From Rufibacter sp. DG15C (GTDB lineage Bacteria > Bacteroidota > Bacteroidia > Cytophagales > Hymenobacteraceae), in the NCBI RefSeq assembly GCF_001577755.1, contig NZ_CP010776.1:3410001-3474000 (forward strand): a stretch of DNA of 64,000 bases, given 5' to 3'. Positions 1 to 9,265 of this stretch are shown in pieces (the stretch's first letter is position 1; every line of letters begins with the position of its first letter). The notes under the pieces were generated by a model. That model was not told the origin of the DNA and searched no databases. It worked only from the letters and a program-made list of their open reading frames with translations. A program made the translations under genes and the position numbers.

Positions 1-1066
1 GAACGATGAGCACATGGTCTACAACATGATCTATGTGGATGGAAAAACGGGCGTGGCCTATGCCAAGCGTTTTGCCGTGACGTCCATCACCAGAGACAAG
101 GAGTATGACTTAACCAAAGGCGAGAAAAATTCTAAGATTATCTACCTCACGGCCAACCCTAACTCTGAGTCTGAGTTGGTGAGCATTCAGTTGCAGCCGG
201 CCAGCACGGCTCGCGTGAAGCAGTTTGACTTTGATTTTGCAGAGTTGTTGATCAAAGGCAAAGGCTCACAAGGAAATATTGTGACTAAGTACCCTATCAA
301 AAAGGTAACGCAGAAAGCGCTGGGTGAATCTACCCGCGGAGGACGTGAAATCTATTATGATGAAGTGATTGGTCGTTTGAACACGGAGAGCCGTGGTCGT
401 TACTTGGGTAGCTTCAATACAGAGGATACCATTTTGGTCTTGTTCAAAGACGGGTCTTATGAGTTGACGTCCTTTGACTTGACCAACCATTATGATGTGG
501 CCAACATAGAAGCCATTCATAAGTTCTCGCCAGAGTTGGTGGTATCTGCATTGTACACTGAAGGGGAGACCAAGGTGACCTATGTGAAGCGGTTCTTAAT
601 TGAGACTACTACGGTTGGCAAACGCTTTACTTTCATCAGTGAGTCTAAAGGCTCTAAATTGTTGGCTGCCTCAGTAGCAGCAGAACCTAAGGCTGAAATT
701 AAATTCCAGCGGGATAAAAAGTCAGAGAAGGAATCTGAGGTATTGCTTCTGAATGAATTCATTGATGTGAAAGGCTGGCGCGCCATGGGAAATAAGCTCA
801 ACTACTTTAAAATCTTTGGGGTAACCATTGCCAAAGATGAAAAAATGGAGGTGGTGAAACCTAAGAATGGTACTAAAGCAATAAAAGCTGTAAAGGTAGA
901 GCCAAAATTAGCTGAAAAAATATCCTCAGGATATGAATCTGGAGCGGAAATAAACTTTGATATTTTGCCTACACAACCTGTAAAGGAGTTGCCCGTAGAA
1001 AGTGGACAAACGGAGGATCTACAAAAGCCACCTAAAAAGGAGAAAAAGCAATTGAATCTCTTTTAG
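1..1066 (+). CDS. parC: DNA topoisomerase IV subunit A, C-terminal part (5' truncated by window edge)
   Basis: This is the C-terminal beta-pinwheel part of a type IIA topoisomerase A subunit. ParC with ParE decatenates and relaxes DNA. The frame is open from base 2 (residues NDEHM...), so the start lies outside the window. Stretches such as DGKTGVAYAKRFAVTSITRDKEYDL, split here only for reference, and the glycine-rich strands of the pinwheel match Bacteroidota ParC rather than GyrA; gyrA itself lies at the other end of the window. After the folded domain comes a charged, low-complexity tail (about residues 285-345) ending in QLNLF, which fits the sliding-clamp-binding pentamer QLxLF. Family assignment is firm. 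The ParC-versus-GyrA choice rests on remembered family sequences. The clamp role is inference. Confidence 0.88.
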   Translation, partial: NDEHMVYNMIYVDGKTGVAYAKRFAVTSITRDKEYDLTKGEKNSKIIYLTANPNSESELVSIQLQPASTARVKQFDFDFAELLIKGKGSQGNIVTKYPIKKVTQKALGESTRGGREIYYDEVIGRLNTESRGRYLGSFNTEDTILVLFKDGSYELTSFDLTNHYDVANIEAIHKFSPELVVSALYTEGETKVTYVKRFLIETTTVGKRFTFISESKGSKLLAASVAAEPKAEIKFQRDKKSEKESEVLLLNEFIDVKGWRAMGNKLNYFKIFGVTIAKDEKMEVVKPKNGTKAIKAVKVEPKLAEKISSGYESGAEINFDILPTQPVKELPVESGQTEDLQKPPKKEKKQLNLF

Positions 1067-1125
1067 GAAATTTCAAAGAAAAGCTGTAGATTACCTTTTG
1101 TTGGACCCACGAATCTGAGAGGATC

Positions 1126-1911
1126 ATGACAAACATTACCAGGTACTTCTATCTACTTATACTATTTGTAAGTCTTCCGAGCCTACACGCCTTTGCGGGC
1201 GGTGTAGGCTCGGATCAGCTTTTATGGGAAGCAAACCAGCTGTTCAAAGAATTTAAAGACGCAGAAGCCCTTGAAAAATTTGAACAGCTTATTAAAGAAC
1301 AGCCTAATCACCAAGAAGCACTTTGTAAAGCATCTGTTTTAAGTACGCGTATTGGCGGAAGATTTGATGATGATACCCGCAAAGGGCAATATTTTGAAAA
1401 AGCTCTTTCACTTTCTTCAAGAGCCATAGGGGTAGACAGCACCAAAGCAGAAGCGAACTATGTGCGTGCTTTAGCTTTAGGAAGCATGTCGCAAGTGAGC
1501 GGTTTTAAGGACAGGTTGCTATATCTAGTTACCTCCAAGAGATATATTGACAGAACCTTGGCCATTGATGACAAACACGCGGGCGCCTGGCACTTGCAAG
1601 GCCGTTGGAGCTACAAAGTGGCTAATTTGACCATAGCTGAGAAAGCTGCCAGTAAATTTTTAATGTCCTCTGGCACACTGCCTATTGCCTCTAACCAGGA
1701 TGCGCTCAGTGCTATTTCTAAGGCCATTGATCTAGACCCTTCTAATTTGCTGTATTACTTTGACTTGGCTAGGGTACAGAAGGACGTTGACTTAAAGAGC
1801 GAGTGCATAGAAACGCTGCAAAAAGCATTAGACCAAAAACTAGTCACTACAGAAGATTTAGAATTAAGCAGAAGATGCAAGCTGCTGCTACAGCAAGTTC
1901 TTAAAGTGTAA
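1126..1911 (+). CDS. Secreted TPR-repeat protein of unknown function
   Basis: A 261-aa protein. The N-terminus (MTNITRYFYLLILFVSLPSL then HAFAGG) is a signal peptide with a probable cleavage site near residue 24, so it should act in the periplasm. The rest is helical with degenerate tetratricopeptide repeats: alternating small and large residues as in EANQLFKEFKDAEALEKFEQL, then AISKAIDLDPSNLLYYFDLA near the C-terminus. No catalytic motif is visible. It starts 59 bases after parC, so read-through from parC is possible. A strong hairpin follows its stop codon. Comparable TPR proteins near parC in Bacteroidota have no established role, and I assign none. Confidence 0.8.
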   Translation: MTNITRYFYLLILFVSLPSLHAFAGGVGSDQLLWEANQLFKEFKDAEALEKFEQLIKEQPNHQEALCKASVLSTRIGGRFDDDTRKGQYFEKALSLSSRAIGVDSTKAEANYVRALALGSMSQVSGFKDRLLYLVTSKRYIDRTLAIDDKHAGAWHLQGRWSYKVANLTIAEKAASKFLMSSGTLPIASNQDALSAISKAIDLDPSNLLYYFDLARVQKDVDLKSECIETLQKALDQKLVTTEDLELSRRCKLLLQQVLKV

Positions 1912-1924
1912 AACACCCTATTTT

Positions 1925-1970
1925 ATAAATCAGAAAAGGCCTCGTCAACACGGGGCCTTTTCTGATTTAT
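1925..1970 (+). terminator. Hairpin terminator after the TPR gene
   Basis: A perfect 17-bp inverted repeat (ATAAATCAGAAAAGGCC and its complement) encloses a 12-base loop and starts 14 bases after the stop codon. The stem's A-rich and T-rich flanks give a U-run within its 3' arm. Likely ends the parC-TPR transcript. Confidence 0.8.
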
Positions 1971-2125
1971 AGGAAAATATAATAGCCCCCTTGTAGGGGA
2001 AAAGGGAATTGGATTGTCTATGGATAAATCTTTGGCAGGTACTACTTTACCTCAAGTAGATTAATTCCTAAATACGTACGCTTAAAACCTATATTTTACT
2101 ATATTCGACTTCCAAACCCTTATTT

Positions 2126-4597
2126 GTGAAAAAAAGCTTACTGCTCTTTTTATTAGTCATTAAGGCGTTCTATCTCTTTGCCCAAACCGCCCCCCTCAGC
2201 GGCAAAGTTGTTGACTCCGAAACCCAAAAGCCCCTTGACTTTGTAACGGTCCAGCCGCACAGAGCCAAGGTTCCGGTGTTTACAGATGAGGCAGGGGTTT
2301 ATGCCCTTCGGCAATACCATGACAATGACAAAGTCTCCTTCACCTTGCTGGGCTATGGACAAGTAACCAAAACGGTTCAGGAATTAAAGCAACAACCAAA
2401 CATAAGCTTAGTACGGCAGTCAGTGTCCTTGCAAGAAATTGTGATTGGGCCACAGGAAAACCCTGCCTTTAAGATTGTAAGGGCGGCCGCCCGTAAGAAG
2501 GAGCAGTACCTGCCAGAGAACCAGAAGGCCATGGAGTTTGAGACTTACACCCTCATGAAAGGCAGTATTCTGGAGAGTGAAGCCAAAGACAAGAAACGCA
2601 GATTCTCCAAGCGCTTTGCCCCGTACCTTGACAGCTTATTGGTTGGAGACACCCCGGCTAAACTTGCCTCTATTCCCATTTTTCAGTCAGAAACGGTTAA
2701 GCTCAACTACTTCATTAAGGACCCCAAAAAAGCCAAGGAAGTCCTGAAGGCTAGTAAAGTAGTAGGAGTAGGGATTGAAAAGGAAGCCCAGATTGCCCAG
2801 TTGCTGAACGCGCAGGCAGAGCATTTCTCCTTTAACCAAAACTACCTGCGCATGTTTGACAAGGACTTTGTAAGTCCTATTGCCAGCGGCTGGTCCAATT
2901 ATTATGACTATGACCTGGAAGACAGCGTAGAGACGTCATCGGGCAAAGTCTATAAACTAAAGATCATCCCCAAGCGTCCGCAGGACCTTACCTTTTCTGG
3001 TACCATGTGGATTGCCGATGGCACGTTTGCCTTGCGCCGCATTGAGGTGAAAATGAGCCCTGCCGTGAAGCTGAATTTCATTACTGACTTGCGCATTGTG
3101 CAGGTGTGGGACGATAGTTATCTCTCCCTGCTGCCCATCTCCAGCAAGCGTAAATTCCAAATCTCGGGGCTGCCGGGTACAGAGGTGAAGTTGTTTGTGG
3201 AGACAGCCACGCATTACAGAGACTTGGTCCTGAACCAGCCTAGGGCAATAGACTTCTTTGACAACTCCCATGTGATGGGTGACTCGGTGCTGAAGTACAA
3301 GGATGCTTTTTGGCAAAGTGCCAGGCCAGCGTCCTTCGCGCCCGAAGATTTGAAGCGTGTAGAGTCCATTGCTCAAATCAACAAGCTGCCAGAAATCCAA
3401 AGCACAGTCAAACTGATTCGGGTAATTGTTGAAGGGCATTTGCCTGTCAATGACAAACTAGAATGGGGGCCCATCTTTGGAACCTATGTCTTTAATAACA
3501 TTGAAGGGCACAGATTTCAATTGGGCGCCAGAACCACCGAGGCATTCCATAAAAACTGGATTTTAAATGGCTATGTAGGCTATGGCACCAGAGACAAGTC
3601 TGTGAAAGGCTTACTCAACGTACGGTACGTGGCAAACCGGGAACGCTGGACAGAGTGGGGAGCCAGTTACCTAAATGACGTAGGCCCGGCGGCTATGGAC
3701 CTGAACAACACACGGGTGAATAGCCTGTTTTTCTCCGCGTTCAGATGGGGCGACATGAATTTCCCCTACAAACAAGAGCGTATCCAAGTATGGGCCGAGC
3801 GGGAGTGGGTGCAGTCCTTTACCCAGCGAATTACCTTGCGGCACTCTAAACACACGCCTGTCTTTTATTCAGCGCCCGTGGCCGAAGGGGAGTTTGCCAG
3901 GTTTGGAAAGTTTAGAACTACTGACTTGATCATCAACCTGCAATATACGCCCAACCGGAAAACCTTGATCAGGCATTGGGACAAAGTGGGCATCTCCAAC
4001 TCCAACTCACCGGTGATAGGGCTGGAAGTATCCTTGGGCATGGACGGATTGCTCAACTCAGATTTAAGTTACCAACAGGTTGCTTTCTCGGTTGAACAAC
4101 GCATTCGGGCAGGAGTCCTGGGGTATGGCCGTTATTACTTTAGAGCCGAGAAAACCTTTAACCAAGTGCCGTTACCCTTGTTGCAAGTGCCGGTGGGCAA
4201 TGAGACTCCCTTTTTCATTTTACATGGCTATAATCTGATGCCTTTCTTCTCCTTCGCCAATGATGAAATGGTGTCCCTGCGCTATGACCATCATTTTGAG
4301 GGAGCCCTTTCCTTGACTAACCGTATTCCTCTACTTAAGAAAACCCGCGCCCGGCTGGTGGCTGGCGGCGCCATGATGATGGGGCATCTCTCTGAGAAGA
4401 ATCAATCCACCGCCGTAGAGGGAGACCCTAATTTTGGAAACTTCAGAGGACTGGGCAAAGATCCGTACGCCGAGGTCAACGTGGGCTTGAAAAACCTCTT
4501 CCAATTGGTACGAGTGGATTTGGTACACAGACTTACCTACAAACAGCTGGACATGCCGCAGTGGGGTCTTAGAATGTCCATCTCTGTGAATCCGTAA
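2126..4597 (+). CDS. DUF5686 / carboxypeptidase-like regulatory domain outer-membrane protein
   Basis: 823 aa with a signal peptide (KKSLLLFLLVIKAFYLFAQ, cut after FAQ). It is followed by a carboxypeptidase-D regulatory-like beta domain (about 23-105: SGKVVDSETQKPLDFVTV, then TDEAGVYALR and VSFTLLGYG) and a long C-terminal region typical of DUF5686. The last 350 residues show alternating aromatic and polar strands ending in LRMSISVNP, consistent with an outer-membrane beta-barrel. The start is GTG at 2126, the only start placed before the hydrophobic segment. Function is unknown; the family is common in Bacteroidota genomes. A copy of the 38-bp palindrome begins three bases after the stop. 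Confidence 0.85.
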   Translation: MKKSLLLFLLVIKAFYLFAQTAPLSGKVVDSETQKPLDFVTVQPHRAKVPVFTDEAGVYALRQYHDNDKVSFTLLGYGQVTKTVQELKQQPNISLVRQSVSLQEIVIGPQENPAFKIVRAAARKKEQYLPENQKAMEFETYTLMKGSILESEAKDKKRRFSKRFAPYLDSLLVGDTPAKLASIPIFQSETVKLNYFIKDPKKAKEVLKASKVVGVGIEKEAQIAQLLNAQAEHFSFNQNYLRMFDKDFVSPIASGWSNYYDYDLEDSVETSSGKVYKLKIIPKRPQDLTFSGTMWIADGTFALRRIEVKMSPAVKLNFITDLRIVQVWDDSYLSLLPISSKRKFQISGLPGTEVKLFVETATHYRDLVLNQPRAIDFFDNSHVMGDSVLKYKDAFWQSARPASFAPEDLKRVESIAQINKLPEIQSTVKLIRVIVEGHLPVNDKLEWGPIFGTYVFNNIEGHRFQLGARTTEAFHKNWILNGYVGYGTRDKSVKGLLNVRYVANRERWTEWGASYLNDVGPAAMDLNNTRVNSLFFSAFRWGDMNFPYKQERIQVWAEREWVQSFTQRITLRHSKHTPVFYSAPVAEGEFARFGKFRTTDLIINLQYTPNRKTLIRHWDKVGISNSNSPVIGLEVSLGMDGLLNSDLSYQQVAFSVEQRIRAGVLGYGRYYFRAEKTFNQVPLPLLQVPVGNETPFFILHGYNLMPFFSFANDEMVSLRYDHHFEGALSLTNRIPLLKKTRARLVAGGAMMMGHLSEKNQSTAVEGDPNFGNFRGLGKDPYAEVNVGLKNLFQLVRVDLVHRLTYKQLDMPQWGLRMSISVNP

Positions 4598-4600
4598 GGC

Positions 4601-4638
4601 CGTTTTTGGCTTGTTTTCCAGAAAATAGGCCAAAATCG
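4601..4638. repeat. 38-bp palindromic repeat, copy 1
   Basis: Left half-site CGTTTTTGGC at 4601, inner TTTTCCAGAAAA, right half-site GGCCAAAATCG with one change. It sits three bases after the DUF5686 gene and before a co-directional gene. Confidence 0.9.
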
Positions 4639-4696
4639 GAAATCGGTTTTCTTAAAAAAGTGTACCTTCACATAGGTTTATCACTTGATCACATCC

Positions 4697-5767
4697 ATGC
4701 GCGGGATTTTCCAGCCCTTTCTTCTCATAGTATTTTTGATAGTGACAGGCTGTAGCCAGGAGAAAAGGCAAGAGCGCATGTTTTCGCCTAAGCGGGTGAA
4801 CAGCAGCACTGCCGTGCAGATCAATGAGATTACCAGGGCCATCAACCAAGGGAACGAGCAGCCAGAGTGGTTTGTGAAACGAGCCAAGCTGTACCTATCC
4901 ATAGAAAAAGAAGCGCAAGCGTTGGCAGATCTAAACACTGCCATCAAAGAAGATCCTTCTCTAGGCGAGGCGTATTTCTTAAAAGCAAAAGTTTTGGTGG
5001 CCCGGCAGCAGTACCAAGAGTCCATGAAACTCATGATGCAGGCCAAGGAATTCAATTACTACACCCCAGAGTCTGAGGCGGTGCTAGCTGAAACCTATGT
5101 GGGCTTGAAACAATATGACCGTGCGCTTTCTCACAGCAGCAAGGCCGTGCAGCTAAGCCCAGGCGAGGCCAAGTTTTATGTGCTTCTGGCCAATGCCCAG
5201 TCAGGTACCGGAGATACGGTCAGGGCCATTGCTAACCTGGGCAAGGCTTTACAGCGTGATTCTGTTTCCTTGCCAGCCTACCGCGAACTTTCTGCCATCT
5301 ACACCGCCCAGAAGCGCTTTGAGGAGGCGTACCCCATGGTGAATACTGGCGTGAAGCAACAACCCAAAGATGCTTTCTGGTGGAGACAACTGGGACAGTA
5401 CTTTATGGCGTACAATTTAACAGATACGGCCATGGCCAGCTTTAACCGCTCTGTGGCCTTTGACCCCAATCATCCAGCAGCCTATTTGGGTTTGGCTCAG
5501 GCATGGTATAAGAAACGCCAGTATGCCATTGCCTTGGAGAACATTGTCAAGGCCCAGGAACTAGGCGCACCCTTGAATGAAGAGAACCGTTTTCTATTGG
5601 CCCGATGCTATGAATACACTGGCCTGCGTGAACTGGCCCGAAGCCATTACGCATTTTTAGCAAGAAAATACCCGCAAAACCCGCGTTATATGGTAGCTTT
5701 GCGCAAGTTGCAAACGCCTATTAAGCGTCCAACTATAGATACGTTAAGCACAACTTCGGTTTTTTAA
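4697..5767 (+). CDS. TPR-repeat lipoprotein
   Basis: About 356 aa. MRGIFQPFLLIVFLIVTGCS is a lipoprotein signal with lipobox VTGC, so the mature protein is anchored to a membrane by Cys. An upstream TTG at 4685 in the same frame is possible, but ATG at 4697 fits the signal peptide better. Eight or so tetratricopeptide repeats follow (for example AYLGLAQAWYKKRQYAIALENIVKAQ), as in scaffolds for protein-protein contacts. The last codons and the stop lie in the left arm of a palindromic repeat (copy 2). A C-terminal Thr/Ser-rich tail has no recognisable domain. The partner is unknown. Confidence 0.82.
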   Translation: MRGIFQPFLLIVFLIVTGCSQEKRQERMFSPKRVNSSTAVQINEITRAINQGNEQPEWFVKRAKLYLSIEKEAQALADLNTAIKEDPSLGEAYFLKAKVLVARQQYQESMKLMMQAKEFNYYTPESEAVLAETYVGLKQYDRALSHSSKAVQLSPGEAKFYVLLANAQSGTGDTVRAIANLGKALQRDSVSLPAYRELSAIYTAQKRFEEAYPMVNTGVKQQPKDAFWWRQLGQYFMAYNLTDTAMASFNRSVAFDPNHPAAYLGLAQAWYKKRQYAIALENIVKAQELGAPLNEENRFLLARCYEYTGLRELARSHYAFLARKYPQNPRYMVALRKLQTPIKRPTIDTLSTTSVF

Positions 5768-5795
5768 CTAAATTTCCGAAAACAAGCCAAAAACG
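5758..5795. repeat. 38-bp palindromic repeat, copy 2 (straddles a stop codon)
   Basis: The right arm (CCGAAAACAAGCCAAAAACG) is intact and the left arm is degenerate. The left arm contains the last codons and the TAA of the TPR lipoprotein gene, so part of the element is translated. Confidence 0.75.
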
Positions 5796-5819
5796 AAGAA
5801 GCATTTTCTTTTGACCCAT

Positions 5820-7754
5820 ATGATCAATATTACCTTACCAGACGGCTCTGTCCGTGAGTTTCAGGAAGGGGTGACTGGCATTGAGATAGCCGCCTCTATT
5901 AGCGAGGGCCTTGCCCGCAACGTATTAGCTGCCAAAGTAAACGGACAGGTATGGGACCTGACGCGTCCTATCACGCAAGACGCCGCCGTACAGTTGCTCA
6001 CCTGGAACGATGATGAAGGTAAGTCTACGTACTGGCACTCTTCGGCTCACTTATTGGCCGAGGCCTTAGAAGCCTTATATCCAGATGTGAAATTCGGCAT
6101 TGGACCGCCTATTGAGAACGGCTTCTATTATGATATTGACTTGGGTGACAGAACGCTTTCTCAGGAAGAATTCCCGGCCATTGAGCAAAAGATGCTGGAA
6201 CTGGCCCGCCAAAAAAGCGAGTTCATCCGCCGCGAGGTAAGCAAGGACGAAGCCGTCGCGTACTTTACCCAGAAAGGCGACAAGTACAAACTGGACCTGT
6301 TAGAAGGACTGCAGGACGGTACCATCACCTTCTATTCGCAAGGAAACTTCGTAGACCTATGCCGTGGTCCGCACATCCCTAACACCGGTTTCATCAAAGC
6401 CGCCAAGCTCATGAACGTGGCCGGTGCCTACTGGCGCGGTGATGAGAAGAGCAAGCAGCTGACCCGCGTGTATGCTATCACGTTCCCTAAGCAGAAAGAC
6501 CTCACTGAATACCTGGAGCGTCTGGAAGAGGCCAAGCGCCGCGACCACCGCAAGCTAGGTAAAGAAATGGAGTTGTTCGCTTTCTCTGAGAAGGTGGGCA
6601 TGGGCTTGCCGTTGTGGTTACCTAAAGGCACCATGCTGCGCGAGCGTTTGGAGAACTTCATGCGTAAGGCTCAGATGAAAGCCGGCTACCAGCCCGTAGT
6701 TACCCCGCACATTGGATCCAAAGAATTGTATGTGACTTCTGGTCACTATGAGAAATACGGGGCAGACTCGTTCCAGCCTATCAAGACTCCTAATGAGAAT
6801 GAGGAGTTCTTCTTAAAGCCCATGAACTGCCCGCACCACTGCGAGATTTATAAGACGCGTCCACGGTCGTATAAAGAGTTGCCGGTACGTCTAGCCGAGT
6901 TTGGAACTGTTTATAGATATGAGCAGAGCGGCGAATTGCACGGCCTGACCCGCGTAAGAGGCTTTACCCAGGATGATGCGCACATTTTCTGCCGTCCAGA
7001 CCAGGTGAAAGAGGAATTCACTAAAGTAATTGACCTGGTGTTGTATGTGTTCAAGGCCTTAGGGTTTGAGAACTACACCGCCCAAATCTCTCTGCGCGAC
7101 CCAGAAAACAAAGCCAAGTACATTGGTTCTGATGACCTTTGGGAGAAGGCCGAGAGTGCCATTATTGAGGCTGCTACTGAAAAAGGTCTGCCAACGGTAA
7201 CTGAATTGGGTGAGGCTGCGTTCTACGGACCAAAGCTGGACTTCATGGTGAAGGATGCCTTAGGCCGCAAATGGCAGCTAGGAACCATCCAAGTAGACTA
7301 CAACTTGCCAGAGCGGTTCCAGTTGGAATACATTGGCGCAGACAATGAAAAACACCGGCCGGTAATGATTCACCGTGCGCCGTTTGGTTCTCTAGAGCGT
7401 TTTGTGGCCGTTTTGATTGAGCACTGCGCGGGTAACTTCCCGTTGTGGCTGAGCCCAGACCAAATTGCCATTCTGCCTATCTCTGAGAAGTACCATGATT
7501 ATGCACAAAAGGTATTTGCCCAGTTGCAGGATCAAGACATTAGAGGCTACATAGACTCACGTGATGAGAAGATTGGTCGTAAAATCAGAGACGCCGAAGT
7601 GGGCAAAGTTCCGTACATGATCATTGTAGGGGAGAAGGAGCAGGAAAACGAAATCATTTCTGTGCGTAAGCATGGATTTGGCGATATGGGCAGCTTGCGC
7701 GTAGACGCCTTTGTAGACAACTTTAGAGAGGTTCTGGCAGAAATGCTGAACTAA
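5820..7754 (+). CDS. thrS: Threonyl-tRNA synthetase
   Basis: 644 aa from ATG at 5820 (a TTG three codons upstream is less likely). It charges tRNA-Thr with threonine in the cytoplasm. Domains run in the family order: N-terminal TGS ([14 protein letters not shown]), the SAD editing domain with its HSSAHLL and DLCRGPH metal motifs, the class II catalytic core with zinc ligands in [10 protein letters not shown] and [11 protein letters not shown], and the C-terminal anticodon-binding domain. Length is normal. It heads the cluster thrS-infC-rpmI-rplT, an arrangement also seen in E. coli and many other bacteria. There is no T-box, as expected outside Firmicutes-type regulation. Confidence 0.98.
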   Translation: MINITLPDGSVREFQEGVTGIEIAASISEGLARNVLAAKVNGQVWDLTRPITQDAAVQLLTWNDDEGKSTYWHSSAHLLAEALEALYPDVKFGIGPPIENGFYYDIDLGDRTLSQEEFPAIEQKMLELARQKSEFIRREVSKDEAVAYFTQKGDKYKLDLLEGLQDGTITFYSQGNFVDLCRGPHIPNTGFIKAAKLMNVAGAYWRGDEKSKQLTRVYAITFPKQKDLTEYLERLEEAKRRDHRKLGKEMELFAFSEKVGMGLPLWLPKGTMLRERLENFMRKAQMKAGYQPVVTPHIGSKELYVTSGHYEKYGADSFQPIKTPNENEEFFLKPMNCPHHCEIYKTRPRSYKELPVRLAEFGTVYRYEQSGELHGLTRVRGFTQDDAHIFCRPDQVKEEFTKVIDLVLYVFKALGFENYTAQISLRDPENKAKYIGSDDLWEKAESAIIEAATEKGLPTVTELGEAAFYGPKLDFMVKDALGRKWQLGTIQVDYNLPERFQLEYIGADNEKHRPVMIHRAPFGSLERFVAVLIEHCAGNFPLWLSPDQIAILPISEKYHDYAQKVFAQLQDQDIRGYIDSRDEKIGRKIRDAEVGKVPYMIIVGEKEQENEIISVRKHGFGDMGSLRVDAFVDNFREVLAEMLN

Positions 7755-7837
7755 AAAGAAAAAATACTTTTATTTTACAGGGTAAAAGGCGATATTCGCA
7801 CCCTGATTGTGAAACCTTAAATTTAGGAGGTACAACT

Positions 7838-8392
7838 ATTTCTACTAATAACAGACGCTACGTGCCACGTGGCAAGGTCGAAGAACCTTATCGGATCAAT
7901 CAGCGCATCACTGGCGTACGCGACGTACGAGTGGTGGGTGAGAACGTAGAGCCAGGAGTCTACAGCATAGACCAGGCCCGCCGTTTAGCCACAGAGCAGA
8001 ACCTTGACTTGGTGGAGATCTCGCCAAAAGCAGATCCACCGGTTTGCCGCATCATTGACTATTCTAAGTTCAAGTACGAACAAAAGAAGAAGCAACGCGA
8101 GATGAAAGCCAAAACCACCAAGGTGGTGATGAAGGAGATTCGTTTTGGTCCTAACACAGATGACCACGACTTTGAGTTCAAGCTGAAGCACGCCCGCCAG
8201 TTCCTGGCAGAAGGTGCCAAGGTAAAAGCGTACGTTCACTTTGTGGGCCGTACCATTGTATTTAAAGAGCGCGGTGAATTACTTTTGCTTAAATTTGCGC
8301 AAGCCTTGGAAGAGGTGGCCAAAGTAGAGCAACTGCCTAAGCTGGAAGGGAAACGGATGTTCCTGTTCCTGGGGCCTAAAGTGAAAAAATAA
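7838..8392 (+). CDS. infC: Translation initiation factor IF-3 (AUU start codon)
   Basis: 184 aa. IF-3 binds the 30S subunit, keeps the subunits apart and checks start-codon pairing. The N-domain ([45 protein letters not shown]) and the C-domain ([21 protein letters not shown] to the end) are complete. I place the start at ATT 7838: a perfect AGGAGG lies at 7825-7830, seven bases upstream, and the frame is open from there ([13 protein letters not shown]). The first conventional codon is GTG at 7862, which has no ribosome binding site. AUU starts on infC are known in other bacteria and let IF-3 repress its own synthesis. This is one of few strong Shine-Dalgarno sites in the window. Confidence 0.95.
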   Translation: MSTNNRRYVPRGKVEEPYRINQRITGVRDVRVVGENVEPGVYSIDQARRLATEQNLDLVEISPKADPPVCRIIDYSKFKYEQKKKQREMKAKTTKVVMKEIRFGPNTDDHDFEFKLKHARQFLAEGAKVKAYVHFVGRTIVFKERGELLLLKFAQALEEVAKVEQLPKLEGKRMFLFLGPKVKK

Positions 8393-8412
8393 TTACCCTT
8401 AAATACACCTAG

Positions 8413-8607
8413 ATGCCTAAGATGAAAAGCAAATCAGGGGCTAAGAAGAGATTCACCCTGACAGGTACTGGCAAAGTAAAGCGTAAGCACGCCTACAAAA
8501 GCCACATCCTGACCAAGAAGACTACCAAGCAGAAGAGAAATCTGACTCACATTGGTTTAGTTAGCGAAGCTGACCAAGCGAACGTGAAGAGAATGCTTGC
8601 GTCTTAA
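8413..8607 (+). CDS. rpmI: 50S ribosomal protein L35
   Basis: 64 aa, highly basic, matching L35 over its whole length ([14 protein letters not shown], then [23 protein letters not shown]). It lies 20 bases after infC and 78 bases before rplT, in the conserved infC-rpmI-rplT order, and is surely co-transcribed with both. In E. coli this unit is repressed by L20 binding to the mRNA; I could not identify an L20-binding structure here. Confidence 0.97.
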   Translation: MPKMKSKSGAKKRFTLTGTGKVKRKHAYKSHILTKKTTKQKRNLTHIGLVSEADQANVKRMLAS

Positions 8608-8685
8608 TTCAATTTAATTATTGTTTCAACGAGAACTGGTAACTAAGAATTAAACCGAAATCACCAGCCTCAAAAAATTTCAGAA

Positions 8686-9030
8686 ATGCCTAGATCGGTA
8701 AACGTTGTGGCGGCCCGCCACAAAAGAAAAAGAATAATGAAAATGGCCAAAGGTTACTTTGGTCGTAGAAAAAACGTTTGGACAGTAGCCAAAAACGCAG
8801 TAGAGAAAGGTTTACTTTATGCCTACCGCGATAGAAAAGTTAAGAAGAGAGATTTCCGCGCTTTGTGGATTCAGCGTATCAACGCGGCTGCTCGTATTAA
8901 CGGCCTGTCTTACTCTCAATTCATGGGCGGTTTGAAAAAAGCCAACATCTCCTTGAACCGTAAGGTTTTAGCTGACTTAGCTTTGAACCATCCAGAAGCC
9001 TTCAAAGGAATTGTTGCAAAGGTGAAATAA
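8686..9030 (+). CDS. rplT: 50S ribosomal protein L20
   Basis: 114 aa. L20 binds 23S rRNA early in assembly of the large subunit. The N-terminus [32 protein letters not shown] is the basic extension, shown here only as an identifier of the family, and the globular C-domain ([19 protein letters not shown]) is complete. It is the last gene of the thrS-infC-rpmI-rplT group and is followed by an intrinsic terminator. Confidence 0.97.
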   Translation: MPRSVNVVAARHKRKRIMKMAKGYFGRRKNVWTVAKNAVEKGLLYAYRDRKVKKRDFRALWIQRINAAARINGLSYSQFMGGLKKANISLNRKVLADLALNHPEAFKGIVAKVK

Positions 9031-9050
9031 GCCTTTCTAACATATAGATT

Positions 9051-9085
9051 AAAAAAAAGCCCAGCTATCTGCTGGGCTTTTTTTT
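9051..9085 (+). terminator. Intrinsic terminator after rplT
   Basis: GCCCAG and CTGGGC form a GC-rich stem around CTATCTG. It is flanked by eight A residues on the left and a run of T residues on the right, a textbook bidirectional-looking hairpin 20 bases after the stop codon. Confidence 0.93.
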
Positions 9086-9123
9086 GTGCCTTCCAATTTT
9101 TTTGGTAAGAAATGAAGCATAGC

Positions 9124-9161
9124 CGTTTTTGGCTTCTTTTCTGGAAAACAGGCCAAAAACG
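9124..9161. repeat. 38-bp palindromic repeat, copy 3
   Basis: CGTTTTTGGC and GGCCAAAAACG half-sites with inner TTTTCTGGAAAA. It lies 38 bases beyond the rplT terminator, so it is not needed to end that transcript. Confidence 0.93.
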
Positions 9162-9265
9162 TAAGTTCAGACTGCCTACTTTTTTGATTTTGCTGGAAAT
9201 GTCCCTATACTTCCTGTTGCAAACAACAAACTATATAACCACTAAACTCCACTCCTAGATCTCTC

